A DNA stretch of 64,000 nucleotides from Nymphaea colorata (lineage: Eukaryota > Streptophyta > Magnoliopsida > Nymphaeales > Nymphaeaceae): the NCBI RefSeq assembly GCF_008831285.2, contig NC_045140.1, positions 4,071,528 to 4,135,527 of the forward strand, in the 5' to 3' direction. Shown here one piece after another: positions 45,564 to 58,045 of this stretch. A program made the translations under genes and the position numbers. Within the stretch, counting starts at the first letter, position 1. Every line of letters starts with the position of its first letter. Under the pieces are notes generated by a model. It saw only the letters and a list, made by a program, of their open reading frames with translations. It made no database searches and had not been told where the DNA came from.

Positions 45564-48500
45564 TCAATATGTGATGGAAATATGTCTTAAGCTTCTCCCT
45601 TTTTGACTCCCCAGAGAAAGTTTAAATGTCAATAGCCCATCCACAGTGTCATAATCAAAATCCACTTCCTCGGCGTCCACAAGGCAGTGCTTAGGTTTCA
45701 TGTTGGAATAAGCACCAAAACAGCCGCACCCACGTGCTGTGATCTTTATGACTTGTTCAAAAGGATCATTTGTATTGCTCAGTTCTTCAATTGCACCTCC
45801 AGAGTTATACATGTCGGTTAGTCCAAGTGGTGCAAACTGGATATGGTGACAGAATTCCTGAAAACAGAATTATATTTTGTTTCAGGTGGAACGATGTTGC
45901 TGGATATCAGTTGGAGGAGCAATATAAGTTAATGTAAAGAATGATGAAAATCTTACCTTGATTGGAGATATTGTAAATATTTCAAATTCCAGGGTTCTTA
46001 AGGAGATGCCAATCTTTCCTGAGCTTGGTAGTTTAGAAAGTTTACCTGAAGAATATACGCAAAAAAATTTGTCAAGCAAAAATGCTCCAAAGAAGATGCA
46101 GGAAGAAAAATTCTAAATTGGACCGCTACAATCTACATTACCTGAATTGAAAGCAAAGACAGCACAATGTCCTGTCCAACTTTCGCCAGCAAGTTCTTCA
46201 AGGTATTCAATATTTTTAGGACTCACATGGCCAAAAATTTTTGCAGACTGACTAACTGGTTCATGTTCGTCTTGCACTTTTTCCCTGCAAGGCCAACTTC
46301 CTGCTCCTTGGCAATTGAATGCACCCAAAACTCCAGTGGATTTGTTTAAGTTCCAAATCTTTAGTAGGCTACAGTCATGACATGGTAGTTAAATAAGTAT
46401 ACTGGTTGATAGTTTTCTTAGAAATAAGTATGTAACTTCATTCACAAATGTAGGCTACCTTTTGCCATCCATTACTGGGTCATTGAACAAACAGTCTCTT
46501 GTTGGCCGTCCTGGATATCTTGCTCTCAAGACTGACCCATCTGAAAGTACCAATTTCTTGAGAATCTTGAAGTCATGCTCGCCAGGCTTGTCACTGACAG
46601 ACAAAGGAAAGTAACCAAAAGAATAAACCAATTTTCTTTTGCTATATCACTACAATTTCCTTGATAGATGAAATGTGTTGTTTACCTGACATATACTCCA
46701 CAACCTCCCAGAGCTCTGGCTGCAGCATGAAAATGAGCTGTAGCATGGAGACTCTGTAGCAAAACAAAAATTATCAGACAAGACAATTAAAATATAAAGA
46801 TATGGAAAATTGTTTTTTTTTTCTTTTCTTTTCAAGAGGACATACATGGAACATATCCCAGTCTGGGACAACAATTTCTCCAAGAAGCATGCTGTTAAAT
46901 GCAACAGAAGCAATGTGGCGAGTTTGTAAGGTTGGTTCATTAGGCATGAAGTCTTCTGATGCCCTCGCAACTGCACTCGCCTTTGAACTGTGGAAGCCAA
47001 ATATCAGGTAGTTATTACTTCCGAACATCAAAAGTTTGTTCAGGAAAGGTTCACAGGAATTTAGGAAATTACTGAAGAGAGAAAAAAGCTGCATTGGCCA
47101 ACTAACTTGTAGATATACTCGGAGTCATGGCTCATGCAGCAAATGAGATGGTTCCCCTTGAAGTTTCGTGCTACTGATTCTTCTAGAGCTCTTTGATACT
47201 TCCGCATAAGCAACACACGTCCTCCATAACCTTTTCCAAGTGTCTCAACTGAGTTTTGCACATCCACCTTCACCCCATCTACTCCTTGGCTTGTAAGGTA
47301 GCCATGAAGGTCATTGAAAAAATTATAGAGTTTCTCAGGATCTATGACACCAACACCATATTTCTCCATACTGTCGATGGCAACATCCCTTAAATTTCCA
47401 ATATTTCCTGGAGATTGCACAGGGAACTCCATCCTAGGATTGTACTTTTCCATGGCAGGAGAGGTTGGTAAAATTCCTCCCCAGTAGCCAATCAAAGCAT
47501 GCCACATGTACACGTATCTGTGCCATTCAGAGAGATAAAAGGCAAGTTAATTGACATGCTTATGTTGATGTATGAAAGTTGCAAGTTCACTTCTCTTACT
47601 GCAGTCCATATGTTTCCTTCATTTTATGTATGAAATGTTTGAGATTATTGCAGGAATCGTCCGACCCAAAGTCCTGGAATTTTTTATTTTCCTTGATATC
47701 AACTAGCCTAGTTGCAAACCTGTGATATTGCAGGAGATTTTTAGTTAGGATCAGTGTGTTCTTGAAAAGGGAGGACAAAAACAATCTGACAGGAGGAAAA
47801 TATACAATATTTGAATAAGTTATTGAAGAGTATCAAACATGATAGATAAAGGACTCGCCAGACTTACTGTGTTCCATCTGTCATTTCCTGCCCATCTTTT
47901 TCATATTCATTTAGTGTATTTTGCCATCCATCATCAATGATAAGGAACCTTGCTGGTGTACCTCCTGCGGACAAGCTTAAAAAACACACAAGCAGACCAG
48001 GACAGTCAGATGAATGCATGGATAGGAAAAAGTAACAAAAATCTACGGATAGGTGTAGAGTTCTGGGGAGTTGATCAGCAAGTGTGTCAGCATATTTTTT
48101 CTTATGAGTTTCGAAAATGAGTACTAAAACAATCTTTGGTTCGTTGTCCATCATAATTTTGTTCCCCAATAGCCATTCATGTGCTGCCATCTACTTGTAG
48201 CTTGCACAGATGGGAAAACAATTTTGGACAAGCTGCAAGGCATCAAAGATTTTGGAGATTCAGAAAATAAGACTCTAAGTTATGATATTTGTTCTACTTT
48301 TCCAAATATTTTTTACTCTACCTAACACCTAGAAGGATAATTTTATTGAAGTAAATTCAGAAGCATCCTCTTTTAGCTTAGACTGGGTACGTGGGGAGTG
48401 AAAACTTGGTTCCTAATCTTCTATTTCCTAACAACATGGTATTCAAGCATGCCATTGCTAAAAGCACTCGACGATTTGTGATGAAAATATTTACTCCTAT

Positions 48501-50256
48501 TCACAAATTAGCAGTTATTAAATCGACATGTACTATGGTTCATGGATTAGCAAATCTCAAAGGCAGACATGACTTCATTCACTAAGGAATAGAAAGAAAG
48601 AAATGGAAGCTCCCAAGCCTAGAAACGATACCTTTCTAGACCTTCTTTGATCCCTCGAGGGTCGACATTAGTATAGAATGCATCCCAAGTGCACCAACCA
48701 AATAAGTCCAGATGGGCAGGAATCTGCATAAAACCAAATGACAGAAACATACTTATGAGCACATTAATCTCTTATAGGAGATATCCCATGAATGCTTTAA
48801 TGAGAATCATGATTACCTTTTTGCTCTCAATATGGCTGAATGTTCCTTTATGTTTAGCCAACATCCTAAATGGAAACAAGAGACCAAGCCTCGTAAGAAT
48901 TTTGAGATGTGAAAAGTTCATACCATAAGCAGAGAGGAGCCATTCTCACTCACACATACATCCATAAGAAATTGAAAAGTTATAAATCTTATAATCATCA
49001 TTACTTTCATTATTTTAAAGGGTCAAAACAATTGAATGCAGTTAGATTTACAATGCAAATTATTAGTAGTATAACACTGGACAGTGCTGTTAGCTATTTA
49101 TTTGAAAGTCTTGAAACAGGGGAGTAATAATCAAGGAACTTCTGTATCATAATATTAACGTAATAAGCAATAACATGAATCTAGCACCAAATCAAACAAT
49201 GCAAAGTGGCAGGGAAATAGAAGCTTACTGGATGGATTCCTTCATGAGCTCAAATGGGTGATCCCCTGAATTGACAAAAACAGCCTCAAGAGATTGGTTG
49301 GTTTTGACATCAGGATCACCTGTAATACAAGCAACTTATACATTAGCTACACAAAGAACATGAAAATCTCAAAAACTTGAACTAGAGTACAACTGACTCA
49401 GAGGCCACTCACCGCTCTCGATGCAGAATTGAATCTCATTCTGAGAATTTCCCTGCAAACTGCTTCTGAATTTGCCATCCAACACAGGCAGCAATAGTAC
49501 ATAGAATGTGTTCTCACCACTGCCATCATCATCTTCATCATGAATAGCACATTCTTCTCTTACTTCTATCAACAGCATCTGGCTCTCCAGTGGCACATCT
49601 TTTCCACAGTTTCCGTATCTAGGTATCATCCACCATATATTGAATCTGAATAAACACATCCATCTGTATCCTCTGCAATATCAAGTCCATTCACCACAAG
49701 AGGGCGTTACTTCCGACGATGTAGATAACTCATCTGACTGCACGATCATAGACATGGACTAATTCTTTGAAAACCTCACAACCGTGTCATACTATCTTGA
49801 GGCATCAGCAGTTCCTAAAGGTTCAAAACTACCCACATATACCAAAATTTGAGAACAATATGTTTAAGGCCATCACATTGTGATGACAATAGTATGAGAT
49901 ACATAACTTCCACATGCTTTTTATGTTCACACTGTCTGTAATAACTTCTGCCAATCTGAAGGAAACAAAATTCTTAACTATTTTTTTCGTTCTTCAGTCT
50001 TCCAAAAGGAGAAGACCGTTCTCAGGACGAGGCACGTAGAAAAGAGTGAGAGAGAGAGAGAGACGCACTGGAGGATGCCGAGGGAGAAAATGTGGCGGGA
50101 GTCGGCGACGGAGGAAGTGGCGCCGAGGAAGGCAGCGGCGTGGCCTGGCGGTTGAGGTGAGGAGACAACGACGTTCTCCGGCACGTTGGTGAGAATGGGC
50201 TTCCCGCGGACGGTCAGGATGCGTTTCCGGATCGAAGGGACGGCCGTGATCGTCAT
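45564..50256 (-). CDS. RFS: Probable galactinol-sucrose galactosyltransferase (raffinose synthase family, GH36)
   Basis: Fourteen exons in transcript order: 50069-50256, 49413-49672, 49229-49319, 48817-48865, 48632-48723, 47868-47975, 47600-47719, 47107-47517, 46846-46987, 46686-46753, 46459-46593, 46142-46368, 45957-46045, 45564-45857. Phases close exactly: 757 residues, normal for the family. Landmarks: [12 protein letters not shown] start, [44 protein letters not shown], the GH36 nucleophile block [11 protein letters not shown] (Asp about 388), [51 protein letters not shown] and a C-terminal LTFKLSL. The family contains raffinose synthases (galactinol plus sucrose gives raffinose and myo-inositol) and alkaline alpha-galactosidases ('seed imbibition proteins'). 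The RASEDFMP form suggests the RFS2/DIN10-type branch, so true raffinose synthase activity is not assured. Likely cytosolic: no signal peptide seen. All splice sites are GT-AG. Confidence 0.92.
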
Positions 50257-50317
50257 CCTGATTTGGCAAAACCGTGATACCTGAGCGGTGTTCGAGCGGG
50301 AGATCCTCTTTTCCTTG

Positions 50318-50325
50318 TATTTATA
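50318..50325 (-). promoter_or_regulatory. TATA box of the RFS gene
   Basis: The minus strand reads TATAAATA about 62-69 bp before the ATG, in the context AACTATAAATACAAGG. This would leave a 5' UTR of roughly 30-40 nt. Confidence 0.65.
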
Positions 50326-50332
50326 GTTGAGA

Positions 50333-50339
50333 GACACGT
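50333..50339 (-). promoter_or_regulatory. ABRE-like ACGTGTC element upstream of RFS
   Basis: ACGTGTC on the minus strand, about 10 bp upstream of the TATA box, matches the ABA-responsive consensus ACGTGKC. A TGAGTCA word (bZIP/GCN4-like) lies just beyond it. ABA and drought induction is common for raffinose-family genes, so the placement is plausible, but short motifs arise by chance. Confidence 0.45.
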
Positions 50340-51890
50340 CAGGTGACTCAGATCCGACGAGGATCCAGATCTGCTGTCAAGACGCGTTCAATTAAAACAT
50401 GCTCCCACCCACTGCAGTCCAGAAAAGCTGCTTCAGAAACTACCCTTGGTCCACCTTATCGGAACTACCATCTACGGTGACGTCATCGTCCACATCACAA
50501 GGGGGCACATTAAATTTCTTTGAACTGATGTATGTCTAGATCCACAGTAAAATCTAAGATTTATTAAACTAAGGATCTTAAGTTAGATATAGGCCAGAAT
50601 TTTTTGTATGAAGAGGGTCAAGGAATAGTTTTAAAATTTTAATAAATGTTAAAATATATATATTTTTCAAAAATTTTACATAAAATAAATGATTTTTTTT
50701 TTAAATTTTACATATATCTATGTATATGGGGGTATCCTAAGGATTTTAGATTAAATGCAATCAAACGCTTCTTAAGATAACAATGTGCCCATATCAGCAG
50801 CTGATATGTATGCTTCTTATGGCCCCTTGCCGATTTTTATTCGTTCTCTATAGTGAAATCCCAGACCGTCAAACGGGCCTGATAATTTATATGTCATATC
50901 AGTTGCACCGGCCATCTGAATTGATTTTTGAATTTTTATTGGTTTATCTTTTGGAGAAGAAAAATTAAATTTAAAAGTATTATGTGTGGAACGATAACAC
51001 ACCGATACGGTTCGGGCGCATCATTTCCGTTGCAAAAGAGACAGGGCAGCCCTTTCATTTAGCAGCCGATACGTCCTAGTGGCTCGTATAGAATGATATT
51101 GTTTCAGTAGTTTTTGTTGGTTTTCTTGAAAAGCAAATCCAAAGCTAAAATATAAAAAGATAATCTTATTAATCTCAATAATAAACGATACGAGTTGACA
51201 AGGCGGATGCACCGTACCGTTTAAGATGACGGTGGCAATATCGTAATTAAATCCAAACAGAGTGCCCCATTTCGGGCTGTGAGTCCGTAGGCCCAGCTCG
51301 ATAAAGGTTGTACGGACGATTTCGAGTTTCGGGTCAAACCAGCGTCACCACTGCAAAAAAAGGTTACGGCATTGCCGTGGACAAGGATGTTTTCATAATT
51401 TATTAAAAGAAATGTACTTTATAGTCTTTTTACTTTTTTTTTTTTTTTTATATTTTCAAGTTGAAAGAAGACATTATTCTTGATAATCAACAAATTACTT
51501 CTTTCAGAGAAAAGCATAGCTCAACAAGTTGTTCATCTCAAAAGCTCGATCCATGGATTTAGATGTTATTTGAAAACATGATTTAATGATGCCTTTATTT
51601 GTTCATTTCTTATTTTATTTTTATCTTAAACAAATAATTCTTGGTTATCTCATTGTATGAGAATATTTGAAACATTATGTCTTTACATGAGGGGATTGTG
51701 AGCTTGTGATCCATTGAGATAGCGATCACTTCAGATTTGTAAATTCATCTTGACAAATTTTTCATACTTTTGTAGATTACATGAATAGTGGGGGATGGTT
51801 TGGGGGGTTATTTAACTTTTAAACTTCTGTCATTATGAAATGATTATTGACTAATTGAATCATACTAGACACATGTGAATTAAGTCTGGG

Positions 51891-51998
51891 CACCTCCAGC
51901 GGGTACTCAGGCCCAAGTCCGGGCCCGGGAAAAAGGGCACCGGCCACCTCCAGCGGGTACTCAGGCCCAAGTCCGGGCCCAGAAAAAAGGGCACCGGC
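51891..51998. repeat. 54-bp tandem duplication in hAT-like element
   Basis: CACCTCCAGCGGGTACTCAG begins at 51891 and at 51945. The units differ at a few bases near CCGGGCCC(G/A)G. Confidence 0.9.
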
Positions 51999-52134
51999 CC
52001 ACCGGGTCGGCCCTAATGCGCCTAATAATTTATCGGGTGGGACCGGTGGGCCAATAAGCTCGGGAGGGCTCAATAAATTTTTTAATATTTATTTTATTAA
52101 TATATATATATAATTATAATATTTTATTACAATC

Positions 52135-52138
<4 letters not shown>

Positions 52139-52214
<76 letters not shown>
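52139..52214. repeat. (TA)n microsatellite
   Basis: About 75 bp of uninterrupted TA within the hAT-like element. It produces the spurious Tyr-Ile-repeat frame. Confidence 0.95.
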
Positions 52215-52218
<4 letters not shown>

Positions 52219-54904
52219 TTAATCAGGTCGAGCTCGAGCAGAGCTCGAGCTCGGGTTGTAATTCTCAAGCTGAGCCTAGGTTTTGGGTGTCGGGCCGGCC
52301 CGATGCCCAAACGTAATGTGAATGCGTTGTGGATTAAAATCATGCTAAAATTTTGACTTATTCTTGTTTATCAAGAAGTCATGGTTGCACCTTGTTGGTG
52401 AAAATACAAGCACTGCACCAATTTGGCACACACATCAAATTGCTTTGTGCTTTTTTATATGTGAAAAGTTTTTTTATTGCCAAAAGATAGATTTGAAAGT
52501 AATGTGCTTTTCAGGTGCCTTTACTACGCATAACTAAACCAATAATTGAGCAGATGTCTATTTATTGTTAAATATTTGAATATAAACCTAAGAATACCAA
52601 TATAAATGCATGATTTATTTTTAAAATAAGTTATCTTTGTTAAACAATGGAGAGTCTAAGATTTGAAAAATATGGAATTTCAAAAACCTTAATTGGACCC
52701 CAGAGTTTAAGAAATACGTAGAGCATTCTTGGAATACCCTTTCATCATTGGGTCCATGCATGCATACAACTTAGCTTTGTATGATGCTTGACTTAGAAAA
52801 GTGAAGGCATGACGATTAGGTTTGAAATACAATCTAACCAGGTCTTGACCTAAGTTTTGGAATGAACTGAAATCGTGTTTTGAAATCATGATTTAATCAA
52901 TTGGGCATTGAGCCTGATCTCGATGGCAGGCTTAATCTTCTGATTTAGATACAAGGGAAAATATTGAGAAATTCTGTTTTGAAACCGTGTTTGAGATTTT
53001 GAAATTTGTTTGGAATGGAAATGACATAGACCAAGAAAAACAAGGGATGGGTTCTTTTGAGTTGGATCAAAGAAGAGGGAGGTTGGAACAAGATAACTTA
53101 AACTTGGAGGTGTTTGATGGTTTGCAATTTTGATTCAAGAATGAAAAATTCTAGAACCATAATTCCTCCTAAGACTGGAACGGAATCAAAATTTCAGGTT
53201 TTAGTTTCCTAATTCTGGAAACAAATACCATTTGTTTAATAGTTCCAATTTCTTAAAAATTAGCATTTTGATTCTAAATTTCTATGGTTCTTGTTTTATC
53301 AAACGCTCCTTAATGAAGTGAAGAACTCAAAAAAAGAAAAGTGGCCAAAATCTGGAGTTTTGTAGATTGGTTTTGTGATAATGGAAGCACAGTAACATGG
53401 AGAGGTACTTGGTAACTTACACCTTGATAATGGCCGCTTTTGTGATTCAGTTTCTTTGTTTATTTCTTGAGCCTGAGTTTCTACAACACCATAAAGTAAT
53501 GCCCATTTAAACTTCTTTCACCATCCTTTTTTCACAATCCCTAATTAACCATGCATCTTCCCCTAATTAATCCATAATTGAATGGAGTACATGCGGTTCC
53601 TTTTCCACCATTATGGTAATGGATCAATATGCAGTTATGTCATATCAAGTATTTATAAATGGAGAGAGAGAGAGAGAGAGGGGAGAGAGGGAGAGATAAC
53701 TAATGAGAGTATCCTAAGAGGCGGGAAGATAATCGAAAGAGGCCGAACGTCCTCCCACTTTCCTCTATTCCTAAAGTTCGGGGCTGCTTTGAGAGTTGGG
53801 TGTTCATCAACTCTAAATGGAGAGAGAGAGAGAGAGAGAGCCGATCAAATGAGAATTCATGCCAAAATTTGGGGACAAGAAGTCCCTTAAGTACAAGAAC
53901 AAACCGCAAAAACAGAAATAAAAAATGAATATACAAGATAACCACACAGTAAAATGAAAATAAGAAGAGGTGGAAAAAGAATGGATAGATGGCACAGCAC
54001 AGTCACCCAGCTGCAGACAGAAGACGGTATCATAACCAAAAAGCAAAATGGACATCCCCCTGCACCAGACAAGCCACAAGATCCGGCGATGAGAAGGTGT
54101 CCTTGAAGACCATATTGTTGCGCTCCTCTCAAATGCACCACCAAGAGTAAATGGAGAGAGAGAGAGAGAGCTAACGACAATATCACAAGATTTTTTTCTT
54201 TTTTGGAAGGATCAGATAATTCGAAGAGGAAGAAGCTACTCTTCTTTTCATCATGCACTTAGGTTTAGGACTGCTTTGAGACATGAGTGTCTAGCGCTAA
54301 TCCTAAGCAAAGCTGGGGAAGGAGAAAAAAAGAAATAGGAGGGAGAAAAAAAGAAAAGGAGACTAAGAGAATGGGCAAATCTCAGCATAAGTGGCCTCAC
54401 TTTCCACTAAATTAGTACCATCTCACTCTTCATAACTAAAATACCTTTAGTTCACACTAAAAAAAAAAACCTTTTTGTAAAGACAAAATTAAAAATAAAA
54501 AAAACAAAATTACGAAAGACATTTTTTTAATAAATTATCAAAATATCATTCCTTCCTTTAGGCTGTAGGCACACACGATCCCCAGGCATACTTAACTTTC
54601 TCTCCGGTTGCACTGGTAGGCACAAAAAGGGGAACACACATGAACAAGAGTGTGAGCTTTCACTACCAAAGTGGCCACACCCTTGGCTGCCATTCTTGAC
54701 TCACAAAGAGAGAAAGATCAAAGAAGGACAGGTGAAAAAAAGTCTAAGGGGGGACGGTCGCCGCATGGGCTCTGGCCCCACAAAAAAAATAATAATAAAA
54801 TTTACATATAAATTTTAGAAAATTTTACTTGTCTTATATAAAAATTAAAAAAAAATGATATTTCGGCCCGTGTCAAAATTTAGAAACTTTAATTCGACCC
54901 CCCT

Positions 54905-55115
54905 CATAAAAAATTTCAAGCTCCGCCCTGACAGCGACCACCGTGAATTAAATCAAGAAAAGCAGCAATCGCAGCTGGGTAGAAGGCGGATTCAACCTCC
55001 CTCCTCTCGTGAAAAATTTCTAGCTCTACCCTTGACAGCAACCACCATGAATGAATTAAATCAAGAGAAGCAGCAATCGCAGCTGGATAGAAGGCGGATT
55101 CAGCCTTTCACTTTT
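54905..55115. repeat. About 105-bp imperfect tandem duplication
   Basis: AAAAATTTC(A/T)AGCTC, GACAGC(G/A)ACCACC and AAGCAGCAATCGCAGCTGG then TAGAAGGCGGATTCA each occur twice in the same order, about 105 bp apart. The second copy has a four-base insertion (GAAT). The 119-codon frame across it is a by-product. Confidence 0.85.
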
Positions 55116-56749
55116 GTGCCTCCTAATTTAACTGCGTGGTCTTTTCGACCGTATCAACATGTCTTAGCTACCAAGCTGGGTTCGAGCACATCTCTGTTTA
55201 GTTTATGCTCTTGATCTTGTTTAGCTTAAAAGGACACAAGTGATCAAGTGTTTGGGGTGTGAAGCCTGAACTATGCTGTACAAGCTTCCCTAATTTTTCA
55301 AGGGAATTTATGTTATCTGACATTTTTTTTGGGGGTTTTGCCTTACTTCATAAGAGAGGCAGCAATTTTTTCTTAGATTCTTGATCTTTCTAAGATAATG
55401 AAAGAAACCCTTTGCAGCCATGGACTTAAAAGAACATTGTTTTGGAACCAAGTAAAAAAACTTTCTGTCCCCTTTTTATTTCTTTCCTTTGTTTCTTCTC
55501 ATAGTCCCTTCCTACCTGAACCTAGTTATATGCGCCACGCTAGTGTACTAATTTTTGTGGCGCTAGTATGGTTAGTGACTAAAATACCTTTAGTTCATAT
55601 TGATTTTTTTTTCTAAAAGCAACAATCAAAATTAAAAAAAGTAAGAGAGAGACTTTTTTTAATCAAATTAGCAAAATGTCCTTCTCTCCTTTGCTGCACA
55701 TGGCGCACGCAACTTTCTCTCTCCCTCCTACCACCAGTAAAGCACAGTCATGGCATAGAGAAGATAATTAACTAGAAAAGACCACACATTCTTAAAGACT
55801 GAATTAGTAGACGAAGAAAAAGAAGATTTTAGTGATAAAAAATCTAGTACTATCAATTCCCTATCCCATTCAAAATATTTGCAAACATCCGATCCCTTTC
55901 ATGTTCCCCCAAGATCTGTCTTCCCCTATTACTATTGTCAAGCAATTTTGGTACCATAACAGCATTCGACTCGGTTCTTGTGGTAAGAAATGTGCGTACA
56001 ATCCACTGTCAATTTTTCAGTTAAAGTTCAAAGCCACGATATTAAACATGCTCGTGTTTGAATGTTTTAGTTTAGCTACGTGCGTGTAAGAAAGTGAGGG
56101 TATGTATATATGTGTCTCTATGTAAACATAAAAATACATGTATAGAGATATTGAATTCAGCCAGCTGCTTAATATTGCCGGATAATAAAATCTTTTAAAA
56201 CCGCCAAAAAAGCACCTACTATAACAATGATTTATGATACTTTTACAGTTTATGGTATTTTTAGCAACAGTTTTTAAATGTTTAACCATTTGAATATATA
56301 TATGTGTCTTTGTCTGCAGCATACATCCCGATGGATGTATCAGGCCATTCTGACGCTGTTGCACTGCACAAGCTTACGAACACAGTAAAAGAAAGGGGAT
56401 GCTTTTTGTAATTTAGAAAAACATGTCTTTTGTAGTTATTTCACTTTTTTATTTTCATTTCTATCTTACCAGAAACTTGTCTTTTTTAGGTGAACTAGAG
56501 GTACTTTTATCAACAACCATACTAACTCGTGCATCAGTGGGACATATAACCAGCTTTGCATTGTGAGAGGCTGAATGGACAGATGGCTAGATGGTAGATA
56601 GGTATGCGGGTATCAGGTTTGTTTTTTGGTGCATGCGGATGACGTCTTTACTACGTTTCAATTTGTATGTTGGTACCCTCCTTTTTCCCCTTTTGCTCAT
56701 CACCCTCAAAATTCACAGAACTTGCGTCAGAACCCATTACGATACAAAG

Positions 56750-56845
56750 GACGAACATTGAGTCATGACACCAACCACAAGATTTGAACCTCCAACCCCT
56801 TTAAAGTGGACCATTTTTCCACCCAATGCACTAACCCCTCAAGGT
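56750..56845 (-). mobile_element. SINE-like tRNA-related fragment (copy 3, best preserved)
   Basis: The minus strand reads GGGGTTAGTGCATTGGGTGG (A-box-like), then TTTAAAGGGGTTGGAGGTTC and AAATCTTGTGG, which gives a B-box GGTTCAAATC. It sits right beside the hAT element insertion at 56868. Confidence 0.4.
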
Positions 56846-56859
56846 TCATTTTTTTCTTG

Positions 56860-57719
56860 TTTAATACTAGGTCTAGGCATCGGGCCGGGCCGCCGGTTTG
56901 GATTCATCGTTAAAAAAACGGGCCGGATCTGACCGGCCCGTTTATTAACGGGCCGGGCCGGGTACCGGGCCTCGCCTTCCCAGCCCGAGGCCCGGCCTGA
57001 CCCATCTGCAATCAAACTAAAACTCCCGAAAGTAGCAAGCGGTGAAGCCGACGAGAAAATCCGGCTAGGCTTCCTGGTGGCCGGAAAAGACTGCTGCTGC
57101 TGCTATTTTCAGGCGACGAAAAGCTGGAGCCCTTCGAGGAGAGATGCTGGAAGCATCCGTTCTAGACGTTGATGGGCGTCTGCCCCTTTTGCCTGAGCCA
57201 CCGCCTCAGGCTACTCTGCCCCGAATGCGCCGCCGTCCGCCCTTGCAAATGCTCCTCCTCCTCCGCCACTTCGTCCGAGATTCCCTCCACCTCCTCCTCC
57301 TCCTCCTCTTTCTCTTCATCCCTGGACCTGCTGAAGCATCAGGCCGCCGGTGGTGGCATCGGATCCGTCGCGCAGGCGTTGGTCGCTCTGGTCGTTCCTG
57401 GTTCCGGAGAAACAAAAGAAGCAGACCAACCCCTTGTCGGAGAAGAAACTGGGTGGCGGACCGAAGGTCGATGGTGGCTGTGGTGGACCAGCGGCGGTGC
57501 AGCGACGGTGGCTTGACTCTCTCTCTTTCCAACCAAACGAAACCCTAACAAATGTGTGATGCGTTGAATGTTTTTAGTTTGAAAATTTTTTATGGATACT
57601 TCATAACGGGCCGAACGGGTCCCAACGGGCTGAACTAATAACCCGGACCCAGGCCCGGACTGGGCTGGGTACCGGGTACCCGGTGGCGGCCCGGCCCGGT
57701 GCCCAGGTCTATTTAATAC
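56860..57719. mobile_element. hAT element (844 bp) with perfect 8-bp TSD and foreign interior
   Basis: The element spans 56868-57711, bounded by TTTAATAC at 56860-56867 and 57712-57719, a perfect 8-bp target duplication. Terminal inverted repeats: left TAGGTCTAGGCATCGGGCCG, right end inverted TAGACCTGGGCACCGGGCCG, continuing GGCCGCC on both sides. Subterminal regions are rich in CGGGCC/CCCGG words. No transposase is present. The interior (about 57010-57560) is different in composition and codes for a 114-codon frame from ATG 57172 starting MGVCPFCLSHRLRLLCPECA, with C-x2-C, C-x2-C and C-x-C pairs, then a Ser-rich tract. This looks like a captured host exon (a 'Pack-hAT'), but I do not recognise the source gene. 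Confidence 0.85.
57172..57516 (+). pseudogene. Possible captured gene fragment inside hAT element
   Basis: 114-codon open frame. Residues 4-27 contain Cys at 4, 7, 16, 19, 25 and 27, a spacing that could bind zinc. A serine run (SSSSSS) and a Gly/Val-rich stretch follow. The other frames here are also open, because the DNA is GC-rich and lacks stops, so coding status is unproven. If real it is a fragment moved by the surrounding hAT element. No intron, promoter or homologous parent is visible in the window. Confidence 0.4.
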
Positions 57720-58045
57720 AAATTGCCCAACTAAGGATTGAAAACATGCCCGGGACTTGATGACTTAATCCAAAACCTTCTCAAATTATGAACCTAGAAG
57801 TTCATGGATCAAGGCCTTTTCCTTAACAATGGCATGGCACGGGAAGCAAGGGAGTGTTTGATACGCCGGAAATCTCCTATAGCAGAGGAGAAAAATTTCA
57901 AATATTTGAAAATTTTCTGATTTCATCAAACGGGGAGATATTTTTTTTTACCGTTGGAGGTGGAAACCAAAAAAAATTTCCAGAAATTTTTTTCCAGCCA
58001 GAGGGGTGAAAAAATTTTTCTGGAAACTTTTTTTTTACCGTTGGA

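Larger units (their letters stand above)
51882..52316. mobile_element. hAT-like non-autonomous element with internal (TA)n
   Basis: The left end AAGTCTGGGCACCTCC and right end GGCCCGATGCCCAAACGTAA are imperfect inverted repeats (core TGGGCA/TGCCCA with adjoining GGGCCGG words). It is flanked by TGTGAATT (51874-51881) and TGTGAATG (52317-52324), 7 of 8 matching, as expected for an 8-bp hAT target duplication. Inside are a 54-bp tandem duplication (51891-51998) and a (TA)n array (52139-52214). Confidence 0.65.
50400..56859. other. Transposon-rich intergenic DNA, no gene recognised
   Basis: It contains a hAT-like element (51882-52316), several (GA)n tracts (53661-53692, 53821-53842, 54150-54170), a tandem repeat at 54905-55115 and a SINE-like fragment at 56750-56845. 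Open frames are short, low-complexity or repeat-derived. Nothing supports a host exon chain. Confidence 0.55.
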
